From contig NC_079880.1 in the NCBI RefSeq assembly GCF_029227915.1, positions 16,694,001-16,758,000 of the forward strand: DNA of 64,000 nt. The letters run 5' to 3'. This document shows, in pieces, positions 47,029 through 57,459 of this stretch. Under the pieces are notes generated by a model. The model was not told the origin of the DNA. It was given only the letters and a program-made list of their open reading frames with translations, and did not search any database. The translations under genes and the position numbers were made by a program. The DNA comes from Hydractinia symbiolongicarpus. Taxonomy: Eukaryota; Cnidaria; Hydrozoa; Anthoathecata; Hydractiniidae. Position 1 is the first letter of the stretch, and each line of letters starts with the position of its first letter.

Positions 47029-47545
47029 CCCTATTCGGTCCGGGGTTTTTCGAACATACTATGACCAGGGGGGAGGGGAATTTTTGCATTCTGTTTAAAG
47101 TTTCTGAAAGCTAAATAAAAGTTATTTAACACATTTCCCGGTTTTTACGTGGCTCGCATAAAAAAATTGCCCGAAAATCCGGGTTTTTCCGATTTTCAGG
47201 TAAAATCCGACAAAATCGGGAAATCGGATTAATCACGTGTCCAAATTATGCAAAATGATTCTTCTTAATAAAACAAAGTTGTGCTGCAAGTTTCAAGTTC
47301 TAAGGATAATCCTAACAGGAGTTATTAAATTTTACCCATTATAAGGATTTCATTGAGATTTTTAGGGGTAGTTTCGAGTAATGGCCAATATCAACGCCTC
47401 TGAAAGGTATGGGACCTGAAAATTTTGCATGCAGCTGTCTAATAGATAAATATTAAAACTCAATAAGTTTCATAGCCATATAGCATAGCAATAAGGAGTT
47501 ATTTAAAAAAAAACGCCATGCCCCCCCCCTTCGGACCGAATAGGG
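47029..47545. mobile_element. TTAA-flanked MITE (piggyBac-like ends), copy 1
   Basis: Terminal inverted repeats CCCTATTCGGTCCG with TTAA on each side (47025-47028, 47546-47549). TTAA targets with CCCT-type ends are typical of piggyBac. 517 bp, no coding capacity. Interior includes self-complementary AAATCCG/CGGATT tracts and a poly-C run next to the right end. Opposite in orientation to the copy at 56717. Confidence 0.88.
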
Positions 47546-47899
47546 TTAACGGTTGAGAGTTATTATGTTCCACATATAGAAACAGTTTTGACAAGAGCTT
47601 TCCCTGACTACAAAATCTCTAAATGTTCCTTTACTAGATTCAGTTAATGTGTTTGCTAACTTGTGCTTAAGATCTCACAACAGATAAGAAGCAGATGAAA
47701 TCACAATAGATGAAATGCTTTTTATGGCTGTATTTTAAAATATAATTACTTTGGTATTCGTTTAGTTGTGAAAAATAAAAATGTTGATAAAAGTGTTGCG
47801 AAAACCCATCGTATGCCTTCATCGTTTTATTCAAGATTACCTATACCACACATGTGGCATTTCAGCTAAGGGGTTTTGCTTTTTGTTACGCGCGTTCGT

Positions 47900-48030
47900 A
47901 ACCAATAGGCGGAATATTCCGAGCGGAATGATTTTGAGCATTTTTGATTGATTGGCGGAATCTTCCGCCCTTAAAAAGTAAAGTTGGTTTCAATTTTTGA
48001 ATGGCGGAAATTTCCGCCAGCCAATCAGAA
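47900..48030. promoter_or_regulatory. Cluster of GGCGGAA/TTCCGCC palindromes with CCAAT boxes
   Basis: Within 130 bp occur GGCGGAATATTCCG, GGCGGAATCTTCCGCC and GGCGGAAATTTCCGCC. Three CCAAT/ATTGG motifs (ACCAATAGG, TGATTGGCG, GCCAATCAG) sit next to them. GCGGAA resembles ETS sites and GGCGGAAA/TTTCCGCC overlaps E2F-like motifs. It lies just 3' of the 302-codon minus-strand gene. It might be a bidirectional promoter, a 3' UTR structure or a small repeat. Confidence 0.35.
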
Positions 48031-48166
48031 GACTCATACTTCCGAACTAGAGGCATTAACACAAGTCAAAGTTGATTCAAATCTTATTTAGATTGAGATG
48101 GAATATTTGTTTGCTAGCTTCTTTTTATATTTTTCTACCTTATATAACAAACTTATGTAACAAGAT

Positions 48167-49075
48167 TCACACTTCTGAAAGTATTCGATTTTTTCTTCGT
48201 ATCTGTTTGTAAAACGCTTCATCCTCAGCATTCCGAAATTTATATCCTAAAAATTTCCAGTTGAAAATATCGAGTTCCAATAACTCCTGCATATTGTTTT
48301 TATGTCTTGTAATTACGTCATCGACTATTTTCGGTAACGGTAAATTATACCGACGTATAGTTTGTGTACATTCTAATAAACATTTTCGAAATCGGTTGGA
48401 TACGTTGTGTTTGAAACCTGTTTCCTTTTTGTATAATTGTACGGTAACAAAGAATTTTGTTGTTTTGCTTCGCTCTGAAGTAAACGAGAAATGGATTCTT
48501 CCTATATTTTCGGCATTGTATGAATTTCTTGATAAAAATTTTTGAAAAAAGGACAATGTTTTTAAGCGTTCAGTGATGTGTTTTAAATGGTTGTCACTGT
48601 CGATATGGAATGCTGATTGAAACGAATGACAGGAAAAGTCATTTAAAATAAATACTTCCGTTTCTTCGATATCATTACGATCAATAGAGATAACGTTGCA
48701 TAAATGCGATCTTACAAAGTCCGAACATTTCATAGCATTTGCTTCTTCTATACTTTCCCAAGTATAAAACTCGTTTTCAAGTTTTAACACGTCTGTAGTT
48801 TCCGAACATAATAATTTCAACAGTTTGGATAGTTCGTTTTTATTCCGCACGTACAATCTGGTATTATAACACAATCTTTCTTCGATCAATTCTCCGTTTC
48901 TTCGCACGTAAAGTTTTTTTTCAAACCCGTTCGAGTAAGGGGTATGTTGTCTTGATTTTACTAACCTAACTACCCCATCAGCAGCCTCTGGTTTTCCAAC
49001 CTTCCATCGACGCTCTTTCTTCATTTTCTTAACACTTGGTGTTGCTGTTAACCTTTTGTGTTTGTATGCAAGCAT
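48167..49075 (-). CDS. Uncharacterised 302-residue protein
   Basis: An uninterrupted frame of 303 codons on the minus strand, much longer than chance in AT-rich DNA and with balanced, protein-like composition. The N-terminus is very basic (KKMKKERRWKVGKPEAADG), then LYVRRNGELIEERLCYNTRL, KNELSKLLKLLCSETTDVLK, ENEFYTWESIEEANAMKCSD and a charged C-terminus YKQIRRKNRILSEV. No signal peptide, membrane span or familiar domain is seen. ATG at 49075 is the first in frame; an upstream exon is possible. A TTTATT (AATAAA on minus) lies at 47826. I do not recognise the family. No transposon hallmarks adjoin it; it could be a lineage-restricted host gene or a viral/transposon-derived frame. Confidence 0.7.
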   Translation of the reverse strand: MLAYKHKRLTATPSVKKMKKERRWKVGKPEAADGVVRLVKSRQHTPYSNGFEKKLYVRRNGELIEERLCYNTRLYVRNKNELSKLLKLLCSETTDVLKLENEFYTWESIEEANAMKCSDFVRSHLCNVISIDRNDIEETEVFILNDFSCHSFQSAFHIDSDNHLKHITERLKTLSFFQKFLSRNSYNAENIGRIHFSFTSERSKTTKFFVTVQLYKKETGFKHNVSNRFRKCLLECTQTIRRYNLPLPKIVDDVITRHKNNMQELLELDIFNWKFLGYKFRNAEDEAFYKQIRRKNRILSEV

Positions 49076-50146
49076 GTGTGACTTTTGTTGGTTGATGATC
49101 TTCTTTGGTTTTTATTACGAGAGCTCAACTTTCCACTTTTGTAATACAATAACCTACTTTTTTATAGATACACTTTATAGATAAATATTCTTCTTCAAGT
49201 TTTTTAATCAAGTTTTTCAGTAACTAATTATTCCAGCATCTATTTACCATGCGTTTGCAACATTTCTAACTTCTTTTAATTTCTTCTTCTTCTAAGCTTT
49301 CAATAAGAAATGTACCTGCTACTAGCCGATCCAACTTTAATACAATAATCTAACAGTTACACGCAACTTTTTATAACTGTCTAGTTCTGACATCATCAAC
49401 AGCAATGACACCAGTATGTCCAACCTTTTCTTTGCTGTCTCCGACGTAGAGACTCTTGCACTTGGTTGACAGTTTCATTGCTTTGAAGAAAGGGAGGGTG
49501 ATGTTAATTAAAATCATTAGCAATGTTAATGTTTATTTACTAAACCAATTTATCTTCAGCAACTTTGTTCGTATGTCGTAAGAACGAATGTATTAGTTTT
49601 ATATGACATTATATGAACGCGTACTTTGGAAACTTAAGGACGAAAAGCAAAACAAATCGTAATTGAAAAATGTCTGGCTCGTAAATTTGCAAATTTAATG
49701 TTACAGCTACGAGTTCAGAATAGTTTTTTAAATTGCAGTCTATAAAAAATTATCAACAATACTTGAACGATACATGCTCTTTCTTTCGCATTAAACCCTT
49801 AATCATCTATTTTCTGGTTAAGGTTATAGCAGATCAAATGTAATTTTCAAAATACTTATCCGAGTCAGAAACTACAGGACGTGACGATGTTTAGTGGTCA
49901 AATTGTGGCTTGACTATTGTTTTTTTTATAAATCAGTGCTTTATTACACTCAAGAAAAATGTTGCTTTAAGATGTCTTACGTATAAGAAACTCTATTAAC
50001 AACTAGTTACATTTTCTTCGCAAAAAAGAGCAAAAAATTTAACTGTTTTACTTCTTTCTTGTGGTTTTGCGCTTAAGGAACATCCTAAGTTGTCAGTAGC
50101 CCTTTTTGAGTTGTCCGAACTACTTCCTTATTTACTAAGTGTTTTA
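49076..50146. other. AT-rich intergenic sequence
   Basis: No gene, RNA or repeat recognised upstream of the 302-codon gene up to the Helitron boundary. Confidence 0.4.
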
Positions 50147-51711
50147 TCTCTATAATAATAGCCGTCGTCTGTCTGTTCGTGCGTCAAAAGCGACTTGTGT
50201 TAACCACGCACGAAATACAAAATACGCAGGGACGAGAAACCCGTCGGGCCCCCACCGGCGCAGGGACAATTGCCGCTAAAATAAAGGTCCATTGAGGAGC
50301 GGAGTTTTATATAAATGACCAATCAGAAACTAAAGCTCTTTATATTTCTTAGCAACGATTTTTACGTTATCGGTCTGAAATTTGGTAAGCAGATTGAACC
50401 AACTCATTGCTAGAGAAAGAAAAGTTTCTTAACTGTTTGCTTTAATTTTTCTTTCTTGATACTTCTATTTGTATTCTAACAAGATTGCAGTTTCTTTTAC
50501 TTTCGGGTATTTTTTTTATTTGTTTACTGGTTTATTCACCTATACTTTATAGTTATATAGCTAGCTACTAGCTAAGCTACCTATTCAGTCACCTAAAGAT
50601 TTGTATTAGTTTTATTTGCCTCTTACTGTCACGTTCTCTAGCCATATATTAATCTTAAACAAAACCAATTTTAAGATTCTGGCTACCAACATAGATGTTA
50701 GCTAACATTTCTGATTTTTGTGTTAACTTTGCCAATCTGATTTTTACTTGGTTGTGAACTGGGGTTAGCTACCTTTAGTTAAAATGTAAAAGTATTCAAA
50801 TACAGTTGGCTGCAACAGAATTTTTAAGTAATCTTTTTCATACTACATGCAATTAAGTAGTTAGCTACCACTTTACTGTAATATAAAATTTAGCAAAAGT
50901 CAAAAGTTTATTAATGAGACACAGAGTACCTGTGCTATGTGCCTATCCCATGTTGTTAAACGACGGTCTGTTTCCTGTGTTTTTATTTAAACTAAAGTAT
51001 TTTGGAAAAGGCTATTAAGCTTGTAGGCATGTGCGACACATTTTACCTGTACTAAGTGCTAAGCTCAGTGTTAACAATGGACTGTTTTTTTGGAAAAGCT
51101 GTTACGCCTAGAGCATGTGCGATGTGGTTTACCTGTACTAAGGGGTCAGCCCACTGTGACAATTACTTTTTAAACTTTCTCGGGAATCACGTCTGTACGG
51201 GTGTGCAACACTGTTTACCTGGACTAACCGCTCGACCCCGTGTTGGTAATGGACTGTTTCTTGTGTTTTTATTTAAACAGAGTCTGCGAGAAAGTTTTTT
51301 CAAAAGGGTATTGTCTCTACACGCCCTTCAACTCTGTTTAACTGTACTAAAGGCTTAGTCCGATGTCACGATTAATTTTTTAACGTTTACTGAAACTTAT
51401 TCCGCAAAATAAAATAATATTGACTAATTATTTTTGCTATGACGGAGTAACAACGGTTTGTAAACTCTGTTTTTATTTCAGCTTTTGTTGTGGGAAAGTT
51501 ACTTTTTGAAAAATATGTGACAGTTGCCACACTATAATGGTGTATGCGCTTTACTTGATTTACGGCATACTGCATACCTGTAATAAAGCACCCACCTGAC
51601 CGTGTGGCACAGTTTACGACTCTTATTAAGCACTCCTCAGGGCGTTCAACGCATGGTCACACCTTGACTTGTGGCTTACCCCGGCGTTTCGACGCCGGGT
51701 TTCCCGGCTAG
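50147..51711 (+). mobile_element. Non-autonomous Helitron (1565 bp)
   Basis: Begins TCTCTATAATAATAGCC after an A and ends with a strong hairpin, CCCGGCG TTTCGA CGCCGGG, followed by TTTCCCGGCTAG (CTAG at 51708-51711). A TC start, 3' hairpin and CTRR end with A/T flanks and no inverted ends are the Helitron signature. The interior contains CTAGCTAGC runs and about three ~140-bp tandem repeats (50900-51370) shared with 14930-15580 and 30421-31100. No Rep/helicase is encoded. It abuts another Helitron head-to-tail. Confidence 0.82.
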
Positions 51712-51779
51712 TCTATATTATAATGCCCGTATACGTCTGTCCATCCGTCCGTCTGTCTGTCACGCAAAATGGTAGCTTA

Positions 51780-51869
51780 TGTTGTGTTTGAGGTTATCGA
51801 GACGTGAAGTTCAGTTGAAAATATATAGAGTAGCATTCGCACGTGTTTTTACTGCTTCTAAATACAACA
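51780..51869 (+). repeat. Gypsy 5' LTR (90 bp)
   Basis: Unusually short LTR, 89 of 90 bases identical to the 3' copy. Contains AAATATATAG (a possible TATA-like box) 40 bp after the start. Confidence 0.93.
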
Positions 51870-52046
51870 ATGGCGACGAGTACCTTTTTACCAGATATTC
51901 CTAAATTAATGAAATGCACAGTGTTGGTATACGTTGGAAGAAATATGTTAGTAGATTTAATAACTTTATAACGGCAATGAACATCGAAGACCAAACAAGA
52001 AAGAGAGCTTTGTTATTACATTACGGAGGATTTGAATTACAAATGA

Positions 52047-52964
52047 ATGAACGAATGTTTTGAAGTTTGGAATTTTCAAAAAACAATACAGAATGATGGC
52101 GAAACTTTTCAATCTTATTATGTACGACTTAAAACTATTGCTTCATGTTGTAATTTCGACAGTATCAACCAACAGATCAAAACACAGCTAATTTTAGGAA
52201 CAACGTCAAACAAGCTTAGAAAATACTGTTTCAGTAATAAAGAAGCATCTCTACAGGACATTCTTACACGAGGTAAATTATACGAAGACGTGGAGCATCA
52301 ATCTCAAGAAATTGAAGCTAGAGCATTAAACCATATAGGTGACGCTTCACAAGCAGAGGAAGTTCAAGTGTTACATAAACAAATTGCTGATCTACAAATG
52401 CAAATCCACAAAAAAGAAACACCAAGTAAGTCATGTTGTAACTGCGGAAATGCTTGGCCCCATGCAAAACAGTGCCCTGTTAAAAATCAAGTATGTCGAT
52501 CTTGTGGAAAATTGAATCACTTCGCACGTGTATGTCGCTCATCTCATAAACATAATATGAACCCACCACCTTCTCGTTACCCCGTTCGTTCCGTTCAACC
52601 AGGCACTGAACAGTCGGTCGACCCTCCGACAGAAAATTGCTTCTCCGTTAATCGTGTCAACGCGCTTCATCCTAAGGACAAACTCGGGACATTTAAAACC
52701 AGCATTAAGGTCTCCGGACATTTTATTCCAGTTCTAATAGACACAGGTTGTAGTACAAACATATTGAATATAGAAACGTTTCAACGTTTACAAAGAACGA
52801 AACAACATAAACTAAGAAAATCGCAAGTGTGTTTAGTACCTTACGGATCATCAACAGAAACCTCACAGCTGAAAGTATTGGGCGTGGTTCAGTGTCTCGC
52901 TGGGTCAAAACGGAAACTCACTCTTGATGAGTTTTTTGTTCTTAACACAAAATCTCGCAATTGA
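52047..52964 (+). pseudogene. Gypsy gag and protease frame
   Basis: 305 codons. C-terminal gag region (FQSYYVRLKTIASCCNFD), then two CCHC-like knuckles at residues 130-163 (CNCGNAWPHAKQC and CRSCGKLNHFARVC). Aspartic protease follows with IPVLIDTGCSTNIL (DTG at 232-234). The gag N-terminus begins at ATG 51870, just after the LTR, but is separated by frameshifts, so the methionine used here is not native. Confidence 0.9.
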
Positions 52965-54870
52965 ATTAGGACTATTGAGCACAACGTTTCAAGAAATAAA
53001 CAACATAACGCCTACACCCACGCTGCATAGTGACGTCAAAGCTAACTCTTCTGATCGTACAACTCACATTCCGGAGCGTCTCCATTCTCTTCTCACAGCT
53101 AATAAAGCAGTTTTTAACGGGACAGGAAAGCTCAAAGATCAGCCAGTAAAATTACACATCGATGAAAGCGTTAAACCTGTCGCTCAAAAACCACGACGTA
53201 TCCCTTTTCACCTCCGTCAAAAAGTTGACAAAGAACTAAACAAACTCAGAAAAGCCGATATAATCGAGGACGTCACTGACCAGCCGACACCCTTGGTTTC
53301 ACCGATCGTTTTTGTACCAAAAAAAAATAATCCAGACGAAATTCGTATGTGTATAGACATGCGGCAAGCAAACAAAGCCATAAAGCGCACACGTCATCCT
53401 GCGCCATCTATAGACGATCTGATTCACGACCTAAACGGCGCGAAATACTTTTGTAAACTCGACATGACCAGTGCCTTCTTGCAGCTCGAGTTAGAGCCTG
53501 GTTCAAGGTCAATAACAACATTTTTGACACACCAGGGTTTGCATCGATACAAGCGGCTTAACTTTGGTACCTCATCGGCCTCTGAAGAGCTACAAATAAA
53601 ACTAGAGATTATTTTGAGAGACATCCCAGGCTGCAAGAATATAGCTGACGACATCATCCTCTTTGCCCAAAGTCTAAAAGAACTGTACACAATCTTGGAA
53701 AAAGTCTTACAACGTCTCCGGTCATATGAACTAACATTGAATCTTGAAAAGTTCGATAAATTCTCAGTAGAATTTTTTGGCTTCATCTTTTCAGCCGCAG
53801 GAATAAGCCCAAGCCCAGAGAAAGTCAGAGCGATACAGCTGTTAGCACCACCGACCAATCCAACCGAAATGCGATCTTTCCTAGAAATGACGAACTTCTT
53901 AGGTAGATTTATACCCCATTACGCTGACATAGCTACACCGCTGCGAAATCTCACCAAACAAGATACAACATGGTCCTGGGGACCAGTCGAGCACTCTGTG
54001 TTTAATCAACTGAAACAATCGCTGTCATCAAACACTGTTATGAGCTATTTCTCGCCACGGAAGTCCACCACGATGGTAACTGATGCTGGTCCACATGGCA
54101 TCAGTGCTATACTACTGCAACACACACCACAAACGGAAGACTATTGCGTTATAGCATACTCGACCCGAGCATTATCAGATACAGAATCTCGTTATAGCCA
54201 ATTAGAAAAGGAATGTTTAGCAATTGTCCACGGATGTGAAAAATTCACCTTATATATACTTGGCTCAGACTTTGAAATTCTTACAGACCACATACCATTG
54301 GTATCATTACTCAGTAACCCGAAGTCAACTTTACCTTTACGTATAGAGCGATGGTGTTTACGCCTACAAGGGTTTAGCTTCAATATTCGTCACATCAATG
54401 GTTCTTTCAACCCGGCAGACTATTGTTCCCGACACATCGTTCCCGACAGTAATACAAACTCTACCAGAATCATCGAAGAAATAGCCATTACCCTAGACGA
54501 GATAAAAGTGCACACGAAAAATGACCCGACCCTGCAATGTCTGAAAGAACTTATTCGCTCTACTAAATGGTATTCAATAGACACAATATCCACAAAATAT
54601 CCCAACTGTAACGTTAAAGAGCTTCACCTTTATAACATAATACGCAACGAGTTGACTTGCAACAACGACGAATTCTTGATACTTAGAGGAAATCGAATTG
54701 TAGCACCGACCAGTTTACGCCACAGAATGCTTAAACTAGCTCATGAAACACACCTTGGAATGACAAAAACGAAATCCCCACTGCGGACAAAATTTATTTT
54801 CCGGATATTAACCAACAAGTCGAAACACGTTGCAAGAACTGTTCACTGTGTATCGCAAATTCAAGAATGA
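52924..54870 (+). pseudogene. Gypsy reverse transcriptase and RNase H frame
   Basis: 648 codons overlapping the previous frame by 41 nt in a different phase. The point where homology switches frame lies inside protease-RT linker sequence, so it is a lesion rather than an obvious programmed shift. RT: CKLDMTSAFLQLEL (Asp 180) and IADDIILF (240-247; Y/F-x-DD with Ile in the first place). LNFGTSSASEELQ is altered from the usual LNFG.SSAPE.FQ, a possible inactivating change. RNase H with VTDAGPHGISAILLQ and YSQLEKECLAIVHGCEKF. Ends in the integrase zinc-finger region (HLGMTKTKSPLR). Confidence 0.92.
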
Positions 54871-55829
54871 ACCCACCGCCACCACGGAAACCATCTCCCC
54901 TACCACAATCACCGTGGCACACATTGAACATAGACATTCTAGGACCGTTACTAAATCGCTCGCACTTACTGGTAGTAATAGACCAACGTACACGCTTTCC
55001 AGAAGTAGAAATCGTGGGTTCAACAGCTGCTTTACCGACTTTGGGAGCTCTCGGTAAAATTTTTGCAACGCATGGACTCCCTCATAAAATCATTTCTGAT
55101 AACGGCAGTCCATTTCACAGCAACGAATTTAAACGCTACATGCATGCTAAAGGAATAGATCATCACAGAATCACACCGCTACATCCGAAAGCAAATTCAA
55201 CTGCCGAAAATTTTATGCGCAACCTTAACAAAACCCTACGGATCGCTACAATAAAAGGGAAATCTTGGAAAATCGCACTGTATAATTTCTTGTGAAATTA
55301 TCGCATATCGACACATCCAGCAACCGGAGTCAGTCCAGCTGAAGCGCTATTTCAACGACAAGTTAAAGGAAAATTACCCAGTCTTAACAACCAACCAAAC
55401 AAGGATGCCATCAAGGAGGCACCACACCGAGATGCACAACAAAAACTTAAAATGAAAAAGTATGTCGACGCCCGACTTCATGCTCGCCAACCAGCTATAG
55501 ACAAAGGCGACTACGTGCTGGTAAAACAACCGAAAAGCAACAAGCTTTCAATTCCTTTTGATCCAAAACCATACTATGTCACGCTAGTTCAAGGTACAAC
55601 ATTGACGGCAAGCCGACCGGGACACACTATCACACGCAACGTTCAACACTTTAAGTTCTTATCCAAGCTTAAACCAACCGACTTTGATCAAGAGGGGGAG
55701 GAAGAGGACGATATTGATACTCCAGAAGAATACGAAACTACCACCAGACCTACGGAGTTATATGTACGAAAATATCCTCAAAGAATTAGAAGAAGACCAG
55801 ACTATTTTCATGAAAATGTACCTACCTGA
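54867..55829 (+). pseudogene. Gypsy integrase frame with internal stop
   Basis: One frame with a TGA at 55293-55295. The first part has the three catalytic acids: NIDILGP, ISDNGSPF and the Glu of NSTAENF. The second part (to 55829) has the GPY-like C-terminal region YVLVKQPKSNKLSIPFDPKP, then an acidic linker and RKYPQRIRRRPDYF. The frame starts after a shift from the RT frame at about 54860. Confidence 0.88.
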
Positions 55830-55933
55830 ACAACAGTAACGGATTTATCGTAAATCTATAAAAAAGAGACAATCGGGAAACTTCTTATGTTTAGTAAAGT
55901 GAAAATGGACACAATGAACTAAAGAGGGGGAAG

Positions 55934-56023
55934 TGTTGTGTTTGAGGTTATCGAGACGTGAAGTTCAGTTGAAAATATATAGAGTAGCATGCGCACGTGT
56001 TTTTACTGCTTCTAAATACAACA
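55934..56023 (+). repeat. Gypsy 3' LTR (90 bp)
   Basis: Preceded by the purine tract. Differs from the 5' LTR by a single T/G change. Confidence 0.93.
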
Positions 56024-56074
56024 GCTCAGCTGCGACGGGCGAACCCGTGGATTTTTCCACGGGCTAACGACTAG

Positions 56075-56393
56075 TGTATATAAGTTTTCTTTACATTTTC
56101 TTGAAAATGCGCAGTGATTTGTACACAGAACGATTTTATAAAAGCAAAACAAAACAAAAACAGTCTAAAACTTTTTTTATTTCTTTACCTACTTTCCTAT
56201 GTTGTAAAATGTTTGGAAATTTCTTTTCTACAAGGATGTTACTCTACTGAAATTTAGCTTTCCTTTTTCATCGCTCTAATCTCGCGATAAAATTAAATCA
56301 CTCTGAGAAGACGAAGAAGTGATCGAATCTTCATCCATCGTGTGACGTCACAAATTAACAAAAATATGTACGAACCAAGTTCGCTTTTGTTTG
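56075..56393. other. Sequence upstream of a small open frame
   Basis: Contains GTGACGTCAC (CRE-type palindrome) near 56341, about 55 bp before the ATG at 56394. Otherwise AT-rich. Confidence 0.35.
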
Positions 56394-56693
56394 AAAATGG
56401 CGGCGACTATTAATGTAATTAATACGCTGTTAAAAGAAAAGTATCCAGAGCAAAAAAATTTTCGCATACTATCGCAGCTGTATGATTTACCAAACATGTC
56501 TGAAAATTTTAATAGAAAGGACAAAATGCTATCGAAAGTTAAAGCTCGTGCAGTATATAAAGATCGTCGTAAAATTCTATGTTATGCGCCATCTTTGTTG
56601 TTTTTAACCTTTTTCTTTAAAGATTACTTCATTTCCGTCCGCATAATATTACAAGGGCGTAACACTGGAACTATAACCGGCAGAATTAATTAA
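56394..56693 (+). CDS. Small open frame, possible first exon, unknown product
   Basis: Starts AAAATGGCGGCGACT, a strong eukaryotic start context, at 56394 (an in-frame ATG also lies at 56391 is the alternative). Encodes MAATINVINTLLKEKYPEQK, NFRILSQLYDLPNMSENFNR, a basic KVKARAVYKDRRKI and a hydrophobic LLFLTFFFKDYFI, ending GRNTGTITGRIN. The first 60 codons look like real protein and the rest less so, suggesting that an intron may begin within the frame. Family not recognised. Confidence 0.35.
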   Translation, partial: KMAATINVINTLLKEKYPEQKNFRILSQLYDLPNMSENFNRKDKMLSKVKARAVYKDRRKILCYAPSLLFLTFFFKDYFISVRIILQGRNTGTITGRIN

Positions 56694-56716
56694 TTATTCA
56701 CGGCGTTTTACTTTAA

Positions 56717-57455
56717 CCCTATTCGGTCCGGGGGGCGGATTCCGCCCCCCCCCCCCTGACGGTTTTTTTTTAATAGCTCCTGATTGCTTTCTTATATGGC
56801 TATGATACTTACTGAGTTTCAACATTTATCTATTAAACACCTGCATGCTAAATTTTTAGGTCCCATACCTTTCAGAGGCTTTGATATTGGCCATTACTCG
56901 AAACTACCCCTAAAATCTCTACGAAATCCTTAGAATGGGGATAATATAATAACTCCTGTTAGGATTATCCTTAGAACTTGAAACTTGCAACACAACTTTG
57001 TTTCATCAAGAAGAATCATTTTGAATAATTTTGACACGGGACTAATCCGATTTCCCGATTTTGTCGGATTATACCCAAAAATCGGAAAAAATGGATTTTT
57101 GGGCAATTTTTGGCAATTTTTTATCCGATCCATGTAAAAACCGGAAGATATGTTAAAAAAAAATTATTTAGCTTTCAGAAACTTCAAACAGAATGTAAAA
57201 ATTCGCTCTAGAACAAAAGTAATTATATTTTAAGCAGATAGTGGCATTTTTAACAATTTTCAAGCTTCTGATGACGTCACAGAAAATGTGCTGACGCAAG
57301 CAAAAATTTATTGCCGCCATTTTGTTCCTTTTATGACGTACTATAAATGTGCCAAGTTTGATTCAATTTGAACAATCCTATAAAAAGTTATTGAGGGGGG
57401 GCGGAATCCGCCCCCCCGGTCATAGTATGTTCGAAAAACCCCGGACCGAATAGGG
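56717..57455. mobile_element. TTAA-flanked MITE (piggyBac-like ends), copy 2
   Basis: TIR CCCTATTCGGTCCGGGG/CCCCGGACCGAATAGGG, TTAA at 56713-56716 and 57456-57459. 739 bp, more than 200 bp longer than copy 1 and inverted relative to it. GGCGGA...CCCCCCC tracts next to both ends form an extended inverted repeat. No coding capacity (the minus frame at 56930-57133 is incidental). Confidence 0.9.
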
Positions 57456-57459
57456 TTAA

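Larger units (their letters stand above)
51780..56023 (+). mobile_element. Gypsy-type LTR retrotransposon with 90-bp LTRs
   Basis: The LTRs 51780-51869 and 55934-56023 are 90 bp each, TGTTG...CAACA ended, and differ at one position. Flanking GCTTA/GCTCA is the probable target duplication. A primer-binding site starts TGGCGACGAG one base after the 5' LTR, similar to Ser-tRNA-primed Mag-like elements. A purine tract AAAGAGGGGGAAG precedes the 3' LTR. Domain order gag, two zinc knuckles, protease, reverse transcriptase, RNase H, integrase. There is no envelope-like frame. Frameshifts in gag and between protease and reverse transcriptase, and a stop in integrase, disable it. Confidence 0.95.
51712..56074 (+). 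mobile_element. Micro-Helitron (114 bp) interrupted by a Gypsy element
   Basis: Starts TCTATATTATAATGCCCG directly after the CTAG of the previous Helitron. It ends at 56074 with the hairpin CCCGTGGA TTTT TCCACGGG, then CTAACGACTAG. Removing the Gypsy element (51780-56023) and its 5-bp duplication leaves 114 bp closely matching 13809-13919. Confidence 0.88.

Noticed and set aside
53424-53858. 144-codon minus frame
   Set aside because: Antisense to the Gypsy reverse transcriptase.
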